Of a stretch of DNA of 64,000 bases, positions 1 through 14,500 are shown piece by piece (within the stretch, counting starts at the first letter, position 1; each line of letters opens with the position of its first letter). This DNA is from Strongylocentrotus purpuratus (taxonomy: Eukaryota > Echinodermata > Echinoidea > Camarodonta > Strongylocentrotidae): assembly GCF_000002235.5 (NCBI RefSeq), contig NW_022145552.1, forward strand, positions 1,433,501 to 1,497,500. Reading direction: 5' to 3'. The notes under the pieces are model-generated. The model worked only from the letters and a program-made list of their open reading frames with translations. It was not told the DNA's origin and did not search any database. A program made the translations under genes and the position numbers.

Positions 1-1235
1 TTAATGACGTCATCACCAAAGGTCTCTCATTACCTACATGTGTAGGTAATAAGGGACAGTTACAAATCAAGACATTTTAAGTACAATTTGAATGAAAATG
101 GGATTGTTATAGTTAGTTCAAACACTTTTTGAAAGAGATACTTGCAGCCAATGAACTGACTGTAATTTTGAAATGATTTTAAAACAATGTGGCCTACTTG
201 GGATACTCCCAAAACCTGTTTTGTATACAAACAAAGGTTTACAGTCGCTGATCTCACATTTTTGTTCATATTGTCCAGAAACCTCGTGAGTCTTCTCATT
301 CTATAATACATCCCAAGTTGGCCACCCACTATTCAAATGTGCATCTTCTTGTTTTATCTTCATAATTATATCAAATTGAAATCCAACTACATAGTACCAC
401 ATACATATGTGAATCTTGATGTACACCCCTCTTTCTTTTTTCTTTTCTCTCCCTCCCTCTCTCTCTTTCCCCTTTTACCAATATTTGTTCCACCATATTC
501 GTATTATTATGTATCCACAGTGGGTAGTCATGCTATCAAGCTTTGCTTTCTTTGTCAACCCTCCTGTTTGATGTTTTCGATTTATTCGACATTATATTCT
601 TTTGAAATGTGTAACATTTGCAATGTTTTGTTTGTTATATATTTGTACAAATGCAAAAGAAAATCAAACAGAAATAAATAAATCAAATGTAACCCAAAAT
701 ATTTCTGTACAAGCACAATTAACCAACCAGCATCGGGTCATTGACTGCCCTCGGCAAAGTCGACATTCACAACAAACCACCCCCATCTTAGACCTGGTGT
801 CCCCCATTGCCTGCACATATTTCTGATCAGGCACCATTCATAATGTGCATTGCAACACCCATTCACAACACACAATGGCCATAAGTTTTCTGTGATGGTT
901 GGCACACTTAATAAACTTCCTTTAAAACTACTTTTTAAGAGCCACCTCTAAATATCTGCATACACCACGACATTCAGTGAAAATTGTGTTTTTATATCAG
1001 AGCAAAATTTTACAATCAAAATTGCTTACCTTGGTCAATTTTGCCAATTTTCTCGCATTTCAGTCTTCGAAATGAAATGGATATATGCAATAGTGTTGTT
1101 AAAGGCCACAGATGGCTCTATAGCAATATTGAAGCCAACACAGACAGACTTGGGTTCAAGCTCGGTGGTCTCCAATTCCCTACGGTCTCCAATCCCTACA
1201 CTTACCCTACCTCATTGCAAGTTAGATTTTTTAAT
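1..1235. other. No gene recognised
   Basis: AT-rich sequence with short open frames that lack domain content, splice context or codon bias. A pyrimidine-rich stretch lies at about 430-480. Nothing here joins in frame to the first visible formin exon at 6251, so upstream formin exons are either here and too short to recognise or outside the window. Confidence 0.5.
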
Positions 1236-4200
1236 CTAGCTCTGCTACAGCCTGCTACTAATCGATCGAACTGGCCACCCATTAGATCCGGATTCACGTT
1301 AACATGTTCCTCACCTTCAAATACACCGGGCAACCACCCCTTTACACTCCCTCCGCCCTTCCCAATCCATCATACTGAACCATCCGTCTCTAAAGATGCT
1401 TCCAACACTGTTTTCGTGACACTGCATTCATAAATCATTGCTGATCCCAAATGGTAGAATGAATTACCAAATTTCTCCGCTACCAACGATCTCTCAATAT
1501 ACCTCCCAAATATATCTAAAAACTCTTTTTTTTTTTTGGTGGGGGGTGTGTTTTATTGACTTCGTATGATTTAATGCTTGACATTCCAATGATTTTTTTT
1601 TTAACCCCGCTCGCCCGCCCCTACTCAAGAAAAGCAATCGAGGACAATCACTTTTGTATGGCTTAAACATTTACATAATAATATGTAGAGTGATGTCATG
1701 TAATGTACATACATAACCGCAGCAATACTGACTGAATCGGTTTATTGTCATTAAAAAATAAACTGAACCTGAAGCCAGAAGGGCTAAAACTGTACAATTT
1801 ACACTGAAGCAAACCATGCGGAAAAAAAAGATACAAAAATCAAAAAGTAATTAGATATCAATCATTTTAGGAACATGGGGGTAATTGTCCTCGTGGGTGA
1901 ATGTCCAGGGGGTAAATGTCTTGATACGCTAACCTTCTTAATAGACATGTAGGTCATCAAGTCAAAAGTTGAATGTCAGGCGTGTATCATTCAGTTGAAT
2001 TGTCTCACCTTTTCCTTTTTTTGGAGAAAAAAATTTCAATTACCAAAAATATTTGTGTAAAATATTTGTTTGAGTTTTGGATCATGTACAGCTTCTTCAA
2101 CGACATCTTTGAGCGAACAGCCGGCGAAGTTTCCAATGCTCATGCCTCAAAGAAGTTGTACTGAGTTAAATTTCACTTGAATCGATACAAACTTAGTCTA
2201 CATCGATTGTAATTTTTAAAAAATCAGAGTTGTTATACGTATGGAATAATAAATAAAAATTTAAATAATGTTAAAAAAACTCATCTCAAATGTGGTTTTA
2301 CAATTTCAAATTAACAATATTTTTTAATAGATTTCTACAATAAAACCACTTTTTTCAAGATTAATCTAGATTAATCGTAAATAATTGCATTAAATATAAC
2401 CGCTTTAAAAATAGTTTTTTTGTAATAATAATCATATACAAAATCATTGTGGTGTGATTTTAGCACTACTTATATTAGTGATATATTTTGGAACGGATGG
2501 CGATTTGATTGTCGCGATCCTAATAATAATAACATTTAAGATTTATATAGCGCTGGTATACAAATTCAGTTTCTTAGCGCTTTCCAAAACAAATGAAATG
2601 AAAAATGCGGTACCAGTTAATCTACTGTGAATCCCTTTAGTATATCATTTGCACATAACACAAATAATGTTTTGGGAACCTTCCCTTCCCCAATCAATCG
2701 AACTGGCCACCCAGTAGATCCGGATTCACTTCAAGATATTCCTCACCTTCAAATGCACCGGGCAACCACCCTACACTCCCTCCGCTCTTCTCAAGAAATC
2801 ATACTGAACCATCCGTCTCTAAAGATGCTTCCAACACTGTTTTGGTGACATGGCATTCATAACTCAGTGCTGATCCCAAACTCTAGAATGAACTACCAAA
2901 TTTCTTTGCTACCAGCGATCTCTCAATATACCTTCCAAATATATCTAAAACCTCATTTTTTTTGTGTGTGTTTTATTGGCATCGTATGATTTAATGCTTG
3001 ACATCCCAATGAAATTTATTTTAAACATTATTTAAAACAAAACCCCGCTCGCCCGCCCGCCCCTACTCCAGAAAAGCAATCGAGGACAATCACTTTTTTA
3101 TGGCTTAAACATTTACATAATAATATGTGGACTGATATCATGTGATATTCATACATAACGGCAGCAATACTGACTGAATCGTTTTATTGTCATTAAAAAA
3201 TAAACTGAACCTGAAGCCCAAAGGGCTGAAACTGTTCAATTTACTCTGAAGCACACAATGCGGGGAAAAAAGATACAAAAATCAAGAAGTATCAGTTATC
3301 AATCATTTTAGGTCACAGGGGACAATTTTCTGGAAGGAGGGATAATTTTCCTCGTGGGTGAATGGGGGTGGGGGAGGTTGTCCGTAGGGGGATATTATCC
3401 GGGGGGGGGGGGGTAGCTTTTCGGGGGGGGGGGTGATTGTCTAGGGGGTTATTGTCTTGATACGCGATCCATCTTACTAGATATAAGGTCATCACGTCAA
3501 AAGTTGAATGTAAGGTGTGTAGTTGAAATGTTTACCAAAAATATTTTTGTAATATATTTGTTTAATTTTTTGGATCAACAGCTTCGTCAACGTCATCTTC
3601 GAGCGAATAGTCGGCGAAGTTTCCAAAAGCCAGAAGTTGTACTGAGTTAAATATTAATTTGGAATCGATACAAAATTTAGTATATATCGATTGTAATTAC
3701 AATAAATTACAGACTTGTTAGCCAGCAGGGAAAATTAAAGTAGATTCTTATTACTGTTAAAAAATTCATTAAATTAATAAAAAAACATTTTTTTTAATTA
3801 ATTTTTTTTTAAATAAAACCATAATAATTCTTTAAATGAATCTAGATTAGTCCTAAGTAATTGCATTAAGTATAACTGCTTAAAAAACATTTTTTTAAAT
3901 TTTAAATTCATTTTATGTTGCTGCAATCGACGCATTTGATCAACACGAAGTTGAAATCTTATATTTTGGAACGGGTAAGCGATTTACTAGTCGCGACCCT
4001 ATAAGCCAGCACGAGTTAAATGTAAGATAAATTCCACTAATACGCAGCGCACATGATACTTATTTTGTTTTGGGAACATTACCTCCTCACTGTACGTCAG
4101 TTTTGTTCATGTAGCTCTGCTACGCCCTGCTTCTAGTTACAAACTGGCCATCCATTAGATCCAGATTCACTATAAAAATACTTCTCACCTTCAAGTGCAC

Positions 4201-4380
4201 CGGGCAACCGCCCCTTTACCCCCGCCCCACCCCCGCCACCGCCCACCGCTCTTCCCAATCCATCATATTGAACCATCCGTCTCTCAAGATGCTTCCAACA
4301 CTGTTTTGTTGACATGGCATTCATAATTCAGTGCTGATCCCAATTTGTGGAATGAACTACCAAATTTAAAATTTCTTTGA
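1236..4380. repeat. Tandem repeat, unit about 1.45 kb, two copies plus a truncated third
   Basis: Blocks recur in the same order and orientation. A block with 'gaactggccaccca' and 'gaaccatccgtctctaaaga' is at 1269-1440, 2700-2850 and, diverged, 4140-4320. A block with 'cgtatgatttaatgcttgac' is at about 1562 and 2987. A block with 'gtcaaaagttgaatgt' is at about 1960 and 3497. A block with 'ttgtactgagttaaat' is at about 2156 and 3637. Offsets between copies are about 1430-1490 bp. The third copy stops near 4380. Each full copy carries a G-rich stretch (1875-1925; 3308-3470), much expanded in copy 2. No coding capacity is conserved between copies, so this is a tandem duplication rather than a gene family. 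Confidence 0.8.
2521..2600 (-). mobile_element. 5'-truncated LINE 3' tail (CR1/L2-like), minus strand
   Basis: A TAA-rich stretch is followed by 'tatatagcgctggtatac' and 'ttcttagcgcttt'. Read on the minus strand this is an AGCGC-containing tail ending in (TTA)n. The same tail occurs at 9283-9345, and a related GCGC tail ending in (AAT)n closes the LINE at 44523-45865. It lies inside copy 1 of the tandem repeat and is absent from copy 2, so it was inserted after, or lost during, the duplication. Class assignment is by resemblance only. Confidence 0.5.
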
Positions 4381-4494
4381 GTGATATAAGGCGCACGTTA
4401 GAACGCGTTTATGAACAATAAATATTATTTTATTGTTAATACTATTGTTATTATCATTAATATTATCATTATTATTATTATTATCATTAATATT

Positions 4495-4606
4495 ATTATC
4501 AGAAGTAATAGTAGTAGTAGTAGTAGTAGTAGAAGCAGTAGTAGAAACAGTAGTAGAAGTAGTAGTAGAAGTAGTAGTAGTAGTATTAGAAGAAGAAGAA
4601 GTAGTA

Positions 4607-4649
<43 letters not shown>

Positions 4650-4695
4650 AAGTAGTAGTAGTAGCAGTAGTAGGCTTAGTTGTAGTAGTATTTTA
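4495..4695. repeat. Trinucleotide microsatellite (AGT)n with ATT flank
   Basis: A TTA/ATC-rich run (about 4430-4500) passes into imperfect (AGT)n to about 4695. The poly-Ser and poly-Val frames across it are by-products of the repeat, not genes. Confidence 0.95.
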
Positions 4696-4740
4696 AATAT
4701 TATTTTCGAATGTCTAACTTCAATTATTGTGTTGGTACCC

Positions 4741-6250
4741 CCCTGGTAACTGTAGGTTTATTATCAATTTAAATGAAGAAAACGAATCATGCTCGTTGAA
4801 GCTTGTCCCTTCTTTTTTGCATTTTTTTTATTTGACGCTAACCGATTGACGAAAGATAAGGCATGCTATCAACAAAATCTTTCTTGTTAAAGGTAATAGT
4901 TTTGGAAAATTTTGAAAATTGGCTGGATAGTGATTCTTCACAATTTTGATATATTTGGATGCCCCTGTGGATGTTTTAAAAGCACTAGAAAATGTAGCCC
5001 CTAAAACACTTCTGCTTTCGAGATAAATTGAATATCAAATTTACCGGTGCTCCCGGTAAATGTTAATGAATCTCAGAATATGTAGTTGTGATATATAATT
5101 TTCAAACGGGAATAGCCAATCGGTCGATTTTAGTCAAGAAGCATTAATTGTTTTATAGCTAAATAAATATATTGACCTTGAGAGGGAGCTATACAACATA
5201 AACAGTTTATTATTACAATTTCATCACTTTAGACTCGATTTCAACCGCGACAACGATCACTGAATATTGTAGGATCGCATATGCTTCCAATATGTTCGTT
5301 TGAACCAAATTTATGACCCATACCAAACCGTTGTATTACCTTTAATCACCGTGAGAGTATAGGCACATTTATGGACAATCATATAAAAATCTGAGAAGTC
5401 TAGAAGAATAATGGTGTGAAAAAGGGGTAATTTTCATTTGACTCTATAGCATGCACTCTCAATATTTCCAGAAGTGGAATTCCATCCTAAATATAAGGTG
5501 GAATCCACTATCAGAAATTCGTCAATGATTTTGGAGCGCGAGAAACGAAGCGATCCCGAACATGACTCTTAAAAATATTAGATTTCTGGCTCAGAGCGTT
5601 CTGTCATTGCGCCAAATTATAACGTAAAGGGCAATCCAACCTTTGTAATAATTTGATTTGTATGAAAGCAGAAAATAATAGAATCAGAATGGCAAAAGTT
5701 TAAAACGAATCGGACAAATAGTAAGGAAGTTATGGATGTTTGAAATATGAGATCACTAAGTCTATGCGAATTTCACATTGGTAGTTTGGTCAGTGGATTG
5801 TGACGTAGGACGTGGATAATTCTCCCATTAGCCGTGTACAAAAATATCACAAATTTCAGTTTTTCTCGTAAGTTTCTTCCTCCTTGGGGCACTTCTCAAA
5901 TATATTATTATAGGTCCTCTAAACAGAATAGATCCATCTTAGCCATGATTTTTGTTTTTAATGCGACTCATGTAGATTCCCACCCCGTTACTTTAAATTT
6001 ATGTGATATACATGTATGATAACGTAAGAGTTTAAAATGCAACAGGGGACCGACGGCTTTAGGTCATCTTCGAGGGACGTGGTATAATGAGGAATAATGC
6101 CTTACTAAAGGTCCCTTTAGCGAATCCACTTGGTTTGAACCCGTGTTCTCCCCTTTACGTGACCACCGCTTCCTCTTTCAATAATTAATAGTTCAAACTT
6201 TATTTTCTAATTTTCTTCACTCTCTACCCCTTGTATTTTCTTTCCCCAAG
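4741..6250. other. No gene recognised upstream of first formin exon
   Basis: AT-rich, with short frames only. The last 40 bases before 6251 form a pyrimidine tract ending in CAAG, which reads as a splice acceptor. This region is therefore probably formin intron, but no upstream exon is visible. Confidence 0.5.
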
Positions 6251-8526
6251 CCGTCGATGAAGTCGTCGTTACACGATGTCAAGTATTACAGGACGCAGCT
6301 CGAAGGCCACATCGAACCGAGCATCCACCTCGAGGCCACCCTGAAGAAGTCGTCATGGAAGAAGGCGGTGAAGGTCCTCGCCCCCGTCAAGGAAGTCATC
6401 GAGGATCTCAAAGAAGACCTCCATTCCGCAAAAACCGAGTGAGTCCTTGTGATGTTCGATCAGATTTAAAGCCCATCTGTACTAGTGTACAGGAGGGATT
6501 AGACCACCATGCAAGGTCACTGGACAGTGGTTATCTCCACAAATCAGCTCTAAATCAACATAAGAAAAAGAGGATCATGGGGACCGATGGTCACCGATTA
6601 GGCATTGTTTATTATATAGAGGGCGCAAGTAGCTATAAGTAGTGCAGTAGGGCTTTAATTTATGTTTTTCTAATACCTAAGCTTCAGGCATGAGAATCAC
6701 TCTCTGTTAACTATAGCTCAAATATAAAAGATAATTATTAGACTGAGGAAGTAGTCGTGATATTTGATCAGATTTGATTATTATTCTATACAGTAAACTT
6801 CAGACATGCGATTTAAAAAAACAACCTCTTATCAGTTTATCATGAATTTTGTTTGATGTTAATTTAAACATTTTTCTTATACAAATTACAGTAGGCGGAC
6901 ATGTATGAAAGCTAAATAGAGCAAGAGAGGATTGCCATTTTTGAAAATTCCGCGGCCCCCGACCCCCACCCCAACAAAGAGCAAATTGAATTGAAACAAA
7001 AACTAGAATGAATAAATGAAACACATCCAACCACTTTCGAAAATCAATTTCAGTAGTCTTGTGCGTCACCTATTGAAATGTGCGAACATGGTGAAGACGT
7101 TTTGCGCAATCTAAACATTATTTCTATTGGGTTTACAATAGTGTTATTGAACTTGGCCTTCAGTTGAGTTTTCGAAAGTAGTTTTTATTTTTGTTATGAA
7201 TACAAAAAATAGTTGAATGAATAGAGTATGAATATATGAATATACACATAATTATGGCTGAATAAATAGATAAATAAGCAAATGAATAAATAAATGAATA
7301 AGTAAATAGATATCACCAAAATAAACCATCAGTCCATACATTCTATTACTTCCCATCGAACAATTCATTAGTGCATCACGTCAAAAATAATACGACAAAA
7401 GAAAACAACTTGACCCCCTTTTTAAGGACTGGTGTCAATAATTGTGATACGTTAAGCCTCTAAATAATTGTATATAAAATTAATACACTCTGTCTTCTGA
7501 ACATCCCAACCTTTATTGCAGTTTCCTCAAGGCCTTCATCTCAGAAAAAGTAGGTGGTGTCCCTCTGCTTTCTAAATTCCTGAGCCAAACCCAGGAGTTG
7601 ATAGAGAAGGACAGGAACCAACAGAATGCCAACAACTCAGCATCGATCCCGTCAGCAGGACGCACCTCAACGCTGGATAAAAAACTACTCAAACTTCTTG
7701 AAAACATCAAACGCACAACAGTAAGTCAGTAAAGCAAGATTCAAAATTAACCTTTTTCTGGTGCCTAACTTAAGCCGGGTTGGTATTGAAATGGTTTTAG
7801 GACCGCTTATCAATGATTAGCGTTTTACAAGAGACCCAAATATTATGTTAAAATAATAATTAAAATTATCTTGTTTTCACTACCAGAAATCCATGTATTG
7901 GTGCTAGTATAGTGATTTAATTATGTTATTTGTATACATACACCACAATGTTTTCTCTATGAAGATTACAACAAATTAAAGTAGCATAGTTTATCGAAAG
8001 GAAAAAAGAATTTGTTACAACTTTCCTATATATTTGTATTACTTTATTAACCGTACAAGACATCTCATACTTCAATCTTTAATTAAGTGTAGCATTGAGA
8101 TAAGCAGATTCGGTCTGTCTAGTATGGTACATTTTTATGGTTCGCATTTAATTTCCTTTATCTTAGGTGGAAGAATCAGACGCAATGAATTGCTTGCGAA
8201 AAATATCTGAAGACAAGGTGAGTAATTATTATTATTATATTTAGTATTGATATTATTATCATTATTTTGTTAATATTATTGTTATTATTACCATTATTAA
8301 TTAATATTATTTTCATCTTTGTTTATTATTATCATCATTTTCTTTGTTTCCATTTTTGTTATTATCATTATCATTTTCATAATTGTTCGTATTATTATTA
8401 TCAATTATTATTGTTAACATTATTGTCGTTATTAGTATCATTATTATCATCATTGTTTTTATTATTATTATTGTTATCAATCATTATCATTATTATCATT
8501 GTCATCACTGTTATTATTATTATTAT

Positions 8527-8573
<47 letters not shown>

Positions 8574-11500
8574 TCATCATCATCATCATCATCATTATTA
8601 TTATTATTATTATTATTATAACCATGATTAATATTATTATTATAATAATTTGAAGTAAATAATCTGTTGATGATGCTGTCACTTTGACTTTCTGATTGTT
8701 TTTTTTTTACCATCAGGAGGGGCTAGCGATCATTATGACAGCACCAGAGGTGTTAGAAATAATCACATCCTGTATAGTCAGTAGATCGCTATCAGCTCGG
8801 CTCTATGCTTTCATGGTAAGTCAAGTCAGATTCTCAGAGCCCAAACGATGAAATGGATTAGTCATTGAAAAACAAAGAAATAAGCAATCGGCATAATGAT
8901 TAATTTAATGAGAAGTAAAATGGATTAACTTTAGATTGAAAGAAAAATGTTTTAGAGCCTGGTCTGAAGCAAGTAGGACAGTGATGCAATAACTTATATT
9001 TATATTGATTTATTAATTTTATTTATGCTATCACACCTTTGTGAGGATTATTATTATGATTAAGTGATGGCATCGCTTTCATTATGTGTATGATTATCCT
9101 GAATTAAAAAAGGGTTTATTGATTTAGCCAATTAGGCGTACTTAATACGATATCACTGTGGATGTTGATTTATTTTAACGGGGACCTGTTAGTGATGAAG
9201 AAAACATTGATAAGTGGATTCTTATTAAACGACGACCTTTTCAAACTGTAATAAGACCCCCTTTCGAGTATCTATAATAATAATAATATCTAAGATTCAT
9301 ATAGCGCTGGTATACAGATACAGTTTCTTAGCGCTTTACAAAACAAATCTATAATAAAAAATACTTTTTTAATTGACTCTGGCTGTTAGACAGGATATCC
9401 GTACATGAACCAGTTTTATGCCCTATTTATATCCAGGTTTTGATCGCAGTTTGTGAATCAAGAGACGGTCTAAACCGAGTGCTTACCGCCTTGACTAAGT
9501 TCCGAGTGAAGATCCGTGAAAAGGTCCGCTTCTACGCCGTCACTCAGATGATTTTCCTGGAGAAATCGAGGGTAGAACTGGTGGTAAGTCTTCTCATTCT
9601 CGTCTTCAACGAGAGGAGGGGAGGGGATGAAGTCCTCATTAATAGGGGTGTCACTGAAGTGCGGAGGGGACTGTCGGAATTCTCGATTTTTAGAGTACAT
9701 TTATCTTTGGACGCCCCTGCACATGCAGACGTGGGGAATTAAGATCTGATTTTTTTTTTACTGAAAATTGTTATTAAAATAATTAATCATCAAATTAAGT
9801 CGAATATACAGCAAAGTTGAGGTGTACTGATAGGCCTTTTCATCGATAATACTGTTTTTTTTTTTATAATCAATTACATATTTCATGACGATTATTTTAC
9901 GGCGACGATCATTATTGAAAACAAATTGCTAGACTTGCAAGAAAATAGTATGATCGAAGTGCTTGTGTGGTTTAAAGCATAAGCAATAGTTTTCTTTTAT
10001 GCAGTGTCGAGATTACTTTTATTCATATTTCGCAATGCAATCGTTCTTATTGTTTGAAGAACGATGCAACAAGCGTAACAGAATATAAAATGTGAGAATA
10101 TACCCCTTTTCTCTCTCTCTTTCTAGACGATTTGTCTTCGATTTATCAACACGATGCTTAGTTCTACCACGGACATGAATAGACGAGTCTACTTGCAATA
10201 TGAGCTGGAGATGGCCGAGTTTAATCCAATCAAATTAGAGAGGGTAAATAATTCTCTTCTTCGATTAGTATTTCATGGACCCTCTCCTACTTATTTCTGT
10301 TTTGCTACTATTAATATCCTCGTTTTATACGAATCTGTTTTATTGATTTAAAGAAGATAAACTACAAACAAAATACGTTCATGAAATTCACATCGTAAAC
10401 GCATTTTCTTTTTTCTTGTTTAAATCTATGTCTGTTCATGTTTTTTTGTAATTCTTTTTTTACATACTTTTTTATCGGATCCAATTTTATTGCCTATGCT
10501 GTACTTCTTTTTTTGCTCTTTTAATCTTCTTCCCTTGCTCTTTTAATCTTCTTCCCTCAATATTTTTTCTTTTAAAGGTAGTGTATCCATTTTACAGCCA
10601 ACATCAAATTCTGTAGAACTTTGCAGAAATTACGAATATTTCACGTATGTCCTATCTGTGGGTCTGAAAATCAGACTTTTTAATTAAATGAGCACGCTCG
10701 CTAAATTCGATTCGATAACTGACAGTCATTATTTTCCGACAAAAAAATATTTGCAAGCCCTTTCTAGGACCTTTAAGATAAGCACAATCACACAAATAAA
10801 ATAAAAAATAAAAAAAGATAAACAATATCGAAAGGACTACGAAATCTACGTACGATCAACTTTAGATTGCCTTTTGAAGATGTTGTTGTTGTTTGTTTTG
10901 TTGTTCAGATGATGTAATCATTGTGAATAGACGAGGCAATCGAAATTGCCTAGTTTGATTTTCTGACAGATTTTGCGATCATGTTGATAGCAGTGTAATT
11001 TCATTAGTCATTGACTCTGTTCATAACGTCTTCCTTTTGACTTTTTTTTTCCTATGTAGATATATCGTCTGGAAGGCGAATTGCCGCCATCGATCAAATT
11101 GGAGTTAGACGCATGGCACAGTCGTTACATCAGTATTCAAAGACTTCAAGAAAATCTAACGACAATCGAGACAAGGAACGCTCTGTTGAGAAAAGAGGTA
11201 ACCGAACTGTCAAGAAAAATGTTTTAAAAGAGAAGATTTTAGATATAGATAAAGATTTCGAATATGATTTTTTAGTATCAACTGTAGGTTTTTTTCAAAG
11301 ACATCTTCTGGAAGTCTGGAATGACTCCTGCTTTCAGCTAAACATTATGATAGGAAAATAGAATCTCGACCCATGCAAAAATAGGTTCTCAATTTCGAAA
11401 ACTGAATGAAAGATGATAATAATTTTTTTAAAGGAAAATATGATACTGTTTAAAAAGTTATTATCTTTGGTTACAAGAAGCAACGAAATGAAAAGAACAC

Positions 11501-14500
11501 ATTTATGTGAATAATGTGCGTTATTGATCAAAGACTATTCGGACTATCTTTTGAACATAATCTTCAGGCCAATTTTCTATGTTTTGAATATGGATCAATA
11601 AAAAAGAATCTATCTTAATCATTTTCTTTTTTTTATTCTACAGGTTGACCGACAAGGATCTCGCATGTCAGACTACGAGTATGAGAACAAGGCGTTACAA
11701 ACCAAAATTCTAGATGTAAGATTCAACCAATTTTTCTCTCTATATAATTTATCTTGTGTAATGCTATATCACATCAATGAATGAAATTTTTTAGCAAACA
11801 ATATATTCGTTAATATTTATTCGACCAAGTGAGTCGGCTATAAAATGATACTTGATGATGGGTGTTTAAAAAAAAATGAAGGGAAATTGGCTTACCTTTG
11901 TTTTGACATAACCCGTTGATAGGTCAATCATTTATTATGAACTGCCTCATATATTCGTTTATTAAATTGGTACCAACCAAAGGGTCGGATTGATATAATA
12001 AATACATTTTCAACATGATTATTGGTAAATTATGAATATAAATACATGTAGATCATAAATACAAAGAACATTACAAATCATTCGGGTATATCATATTACA
12101 AGTAAATAATTACAAGAAAAAAGGAAACAACATAAACTTGAATAGAGAAGAAAAGGGAGCAAGAGAGGGGAAAAGAAAAGAGAAGTAAAGACATATCATA
12201 TGAGCCCCATGTTTGGTGAGATATATCAAGATCCGTATAAAATAAATTACTGTTTCCTCTCATTTCGCAGCTCGCTTCAAGGTCAGATGACTACAGGGAC
12301 AGGGTCAACGAACTCCAAGACACCATCGAAAAATTGACGGTAAGACATGAATGATCAGATTATAATTTGGATTTATTCATCATTCTAATAATGTGATAGA
12401 TCTTTAGAGGATTATCATGGAAACACAAGACTTGGTTGCACTAACATAAAACTGGTTATATTTCAACAAAAGTACTTGGAAATGATAAGAGATACCAAGA
12501 ATTTTTTTGTAAAGACAATTCATAGTTCAGAGATATGAGTACAAAGTGGGTCCCATCTAAAGAAGGAATTAACACTGTGGAAAACTACAGGTATAGCTCC
12601 ATGTCAATTTAAACAAAATAACAAGATGCTGCTTCGTAGAAGTGATGATTCTCTGGATTCACCTGTTCTCGCAAATTCACCTTCACGTTGTGTCCCTGAG
12701 GGTGAATACTGTTTGGTACTCTAGTCTTAACCCTTTGCTTACGGGAACCTGGTGGTCCCTGTGCTAAGCCTATGGGACCTATAACATTCAGTAGCCAACG
12801 GGTTAACCCTAAACACACATTTCATCTTGGTCTCGTTTGCAGAGGGAATACACCAAGAAGACAGGGCAGCATGCGGAGAAACAGTTCAGCAACTTCAACA
12901 GTCTGATGAAACCTCTGGAACCCGAACAGGAGGGCGACGAGGTGACCGTCATCATCGAACCTCAGAAGACCGGGGAAAGGAAACTCGAGAGGAAGAAGTC
13001 GGTCCTCGGTGACAAGAAGAAAGAAAGTAAGTTTGAATCCCTCATTGTTTTTAAATGCATTTCCTTACACATGTTTTTATTGCATTTAGAAGAGTTCCCA
13101 AACATGTTACAGAAGGCCTTCATTCTTCTTTTAAATGATTGAATAAACGAATGAATAATTATATGTAAAAATAAATATCAAATACATGTAAATATAGATA
13201 AATAAATGCATGAAAAAATGAATGCAGAAATAAACAAGTCGATAAGTAAATAAATGAATTTTCGTCTTTGAGAACTTTTTAGTTCTTTAATAGATTTTAG
13301 CCCAGGCAAATGAAAAAATATGACTTGTATTGCTTGCTGCACAGTTTTGGCTGTGTGAATCTTGCGGGCCCGTGCGTGTATGTGTGTAATTGGGTTTTCA
13401 CAGACGTGTATCAATCAGATATTATTATTTACGTTTGGGGACCGAACTTTAACGTCACCATCCGAAAGACGTGACTCAGTTTCGAACCTGCGTTCTCGGT
13501 TGAATCAGTTACCTTGTTCTGTTACCTGCAAAGTACCTTGTTACCTTCCTTGTAAATGAGATGTGTATTTATGTTTTTCACACTTTTGGTCCCAGCCCAC
13601 CCCATTCTAATCTTTCAAGTAATGCCCTTGCTCTGAGTCTCTTTTCGATTAACTTGATATTGATGAAGAAAAAAATTAGGTGAATGACAGACAACATTCT
13701 CTCTGACGTCCCTATGCCAATTTGTAATATGTTCACATCTGCTTCTGTTAGCAAGTTTTGTGCACATTTATGTATTCTTATATGTTATTCATTGTTATCT
13801 CCTGCCAGTGGAGGCCAAATCTCTGTGTTTTTTAACGTGGACAATAAAATATGAATCTGAATCTGAAGTTCTATTTGGTGATGAGCTTCATTTTACATTA
13901 ACGATATTCATGGTTCCTACTTCAGTTATCGGCTGTGTGAATCTTGCGGGCCCCTTGTTCTGTGACCAGCAAAGTACCTTTTTTTTAATTATTTCCCTTT
14001 TAAATAAGATGTGTATTTGTGTTTTTCACACTCTAGTAACATTGTTCAATAAAACATTATTACGAACCTGTTTTGATGCTGTCTTTGCAGTTGTGATTTC
14101 CAAGCCCGCAGCGAAGAAGAAGTCCCAGGCACCGCCCCCTCCCACCCCGCCACCCACCCCTGAAATACCATCCAGCCCAAGCAAACCAGGCGTGCCCGGC
14201 GTGCCCTTGCCTCCGCCTCTAATGGGAACCAGTAAGTACGATACCCTTTTTAAAATAACGTCCCACGCCCCCACCTCTTATGGGAACCAGTATAAGTACA
14301 ATACCCTTTTTTGAATAACGTCCCCTGAAAGCCTAAAGGATCTTGACCCATTTACTTTTTCATAGAGCTATAACGCCCTTCTGGATCTCAATCAACTCTT
14401 TATCTGATGACTTGTTTAGACGTGATTCTCTAGCTCGATCGTCCATCCACTTCTAGGAGTATTTCAATTTTCAAATTGAATTTAAGGTTTCAGAATTAAC

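Noticed and set aside
984..1433. 149-codon open frame
   Set aside because: It overlaps the tandem repeat, is not preserved in the other copies and shows no family resemblance.
8267..8713. Poly-Ile, poly-Asn, poly-Thr and poly-Ser open frames on both strands
   Set aside because: Trinucleotide microsatellite read in different frames.
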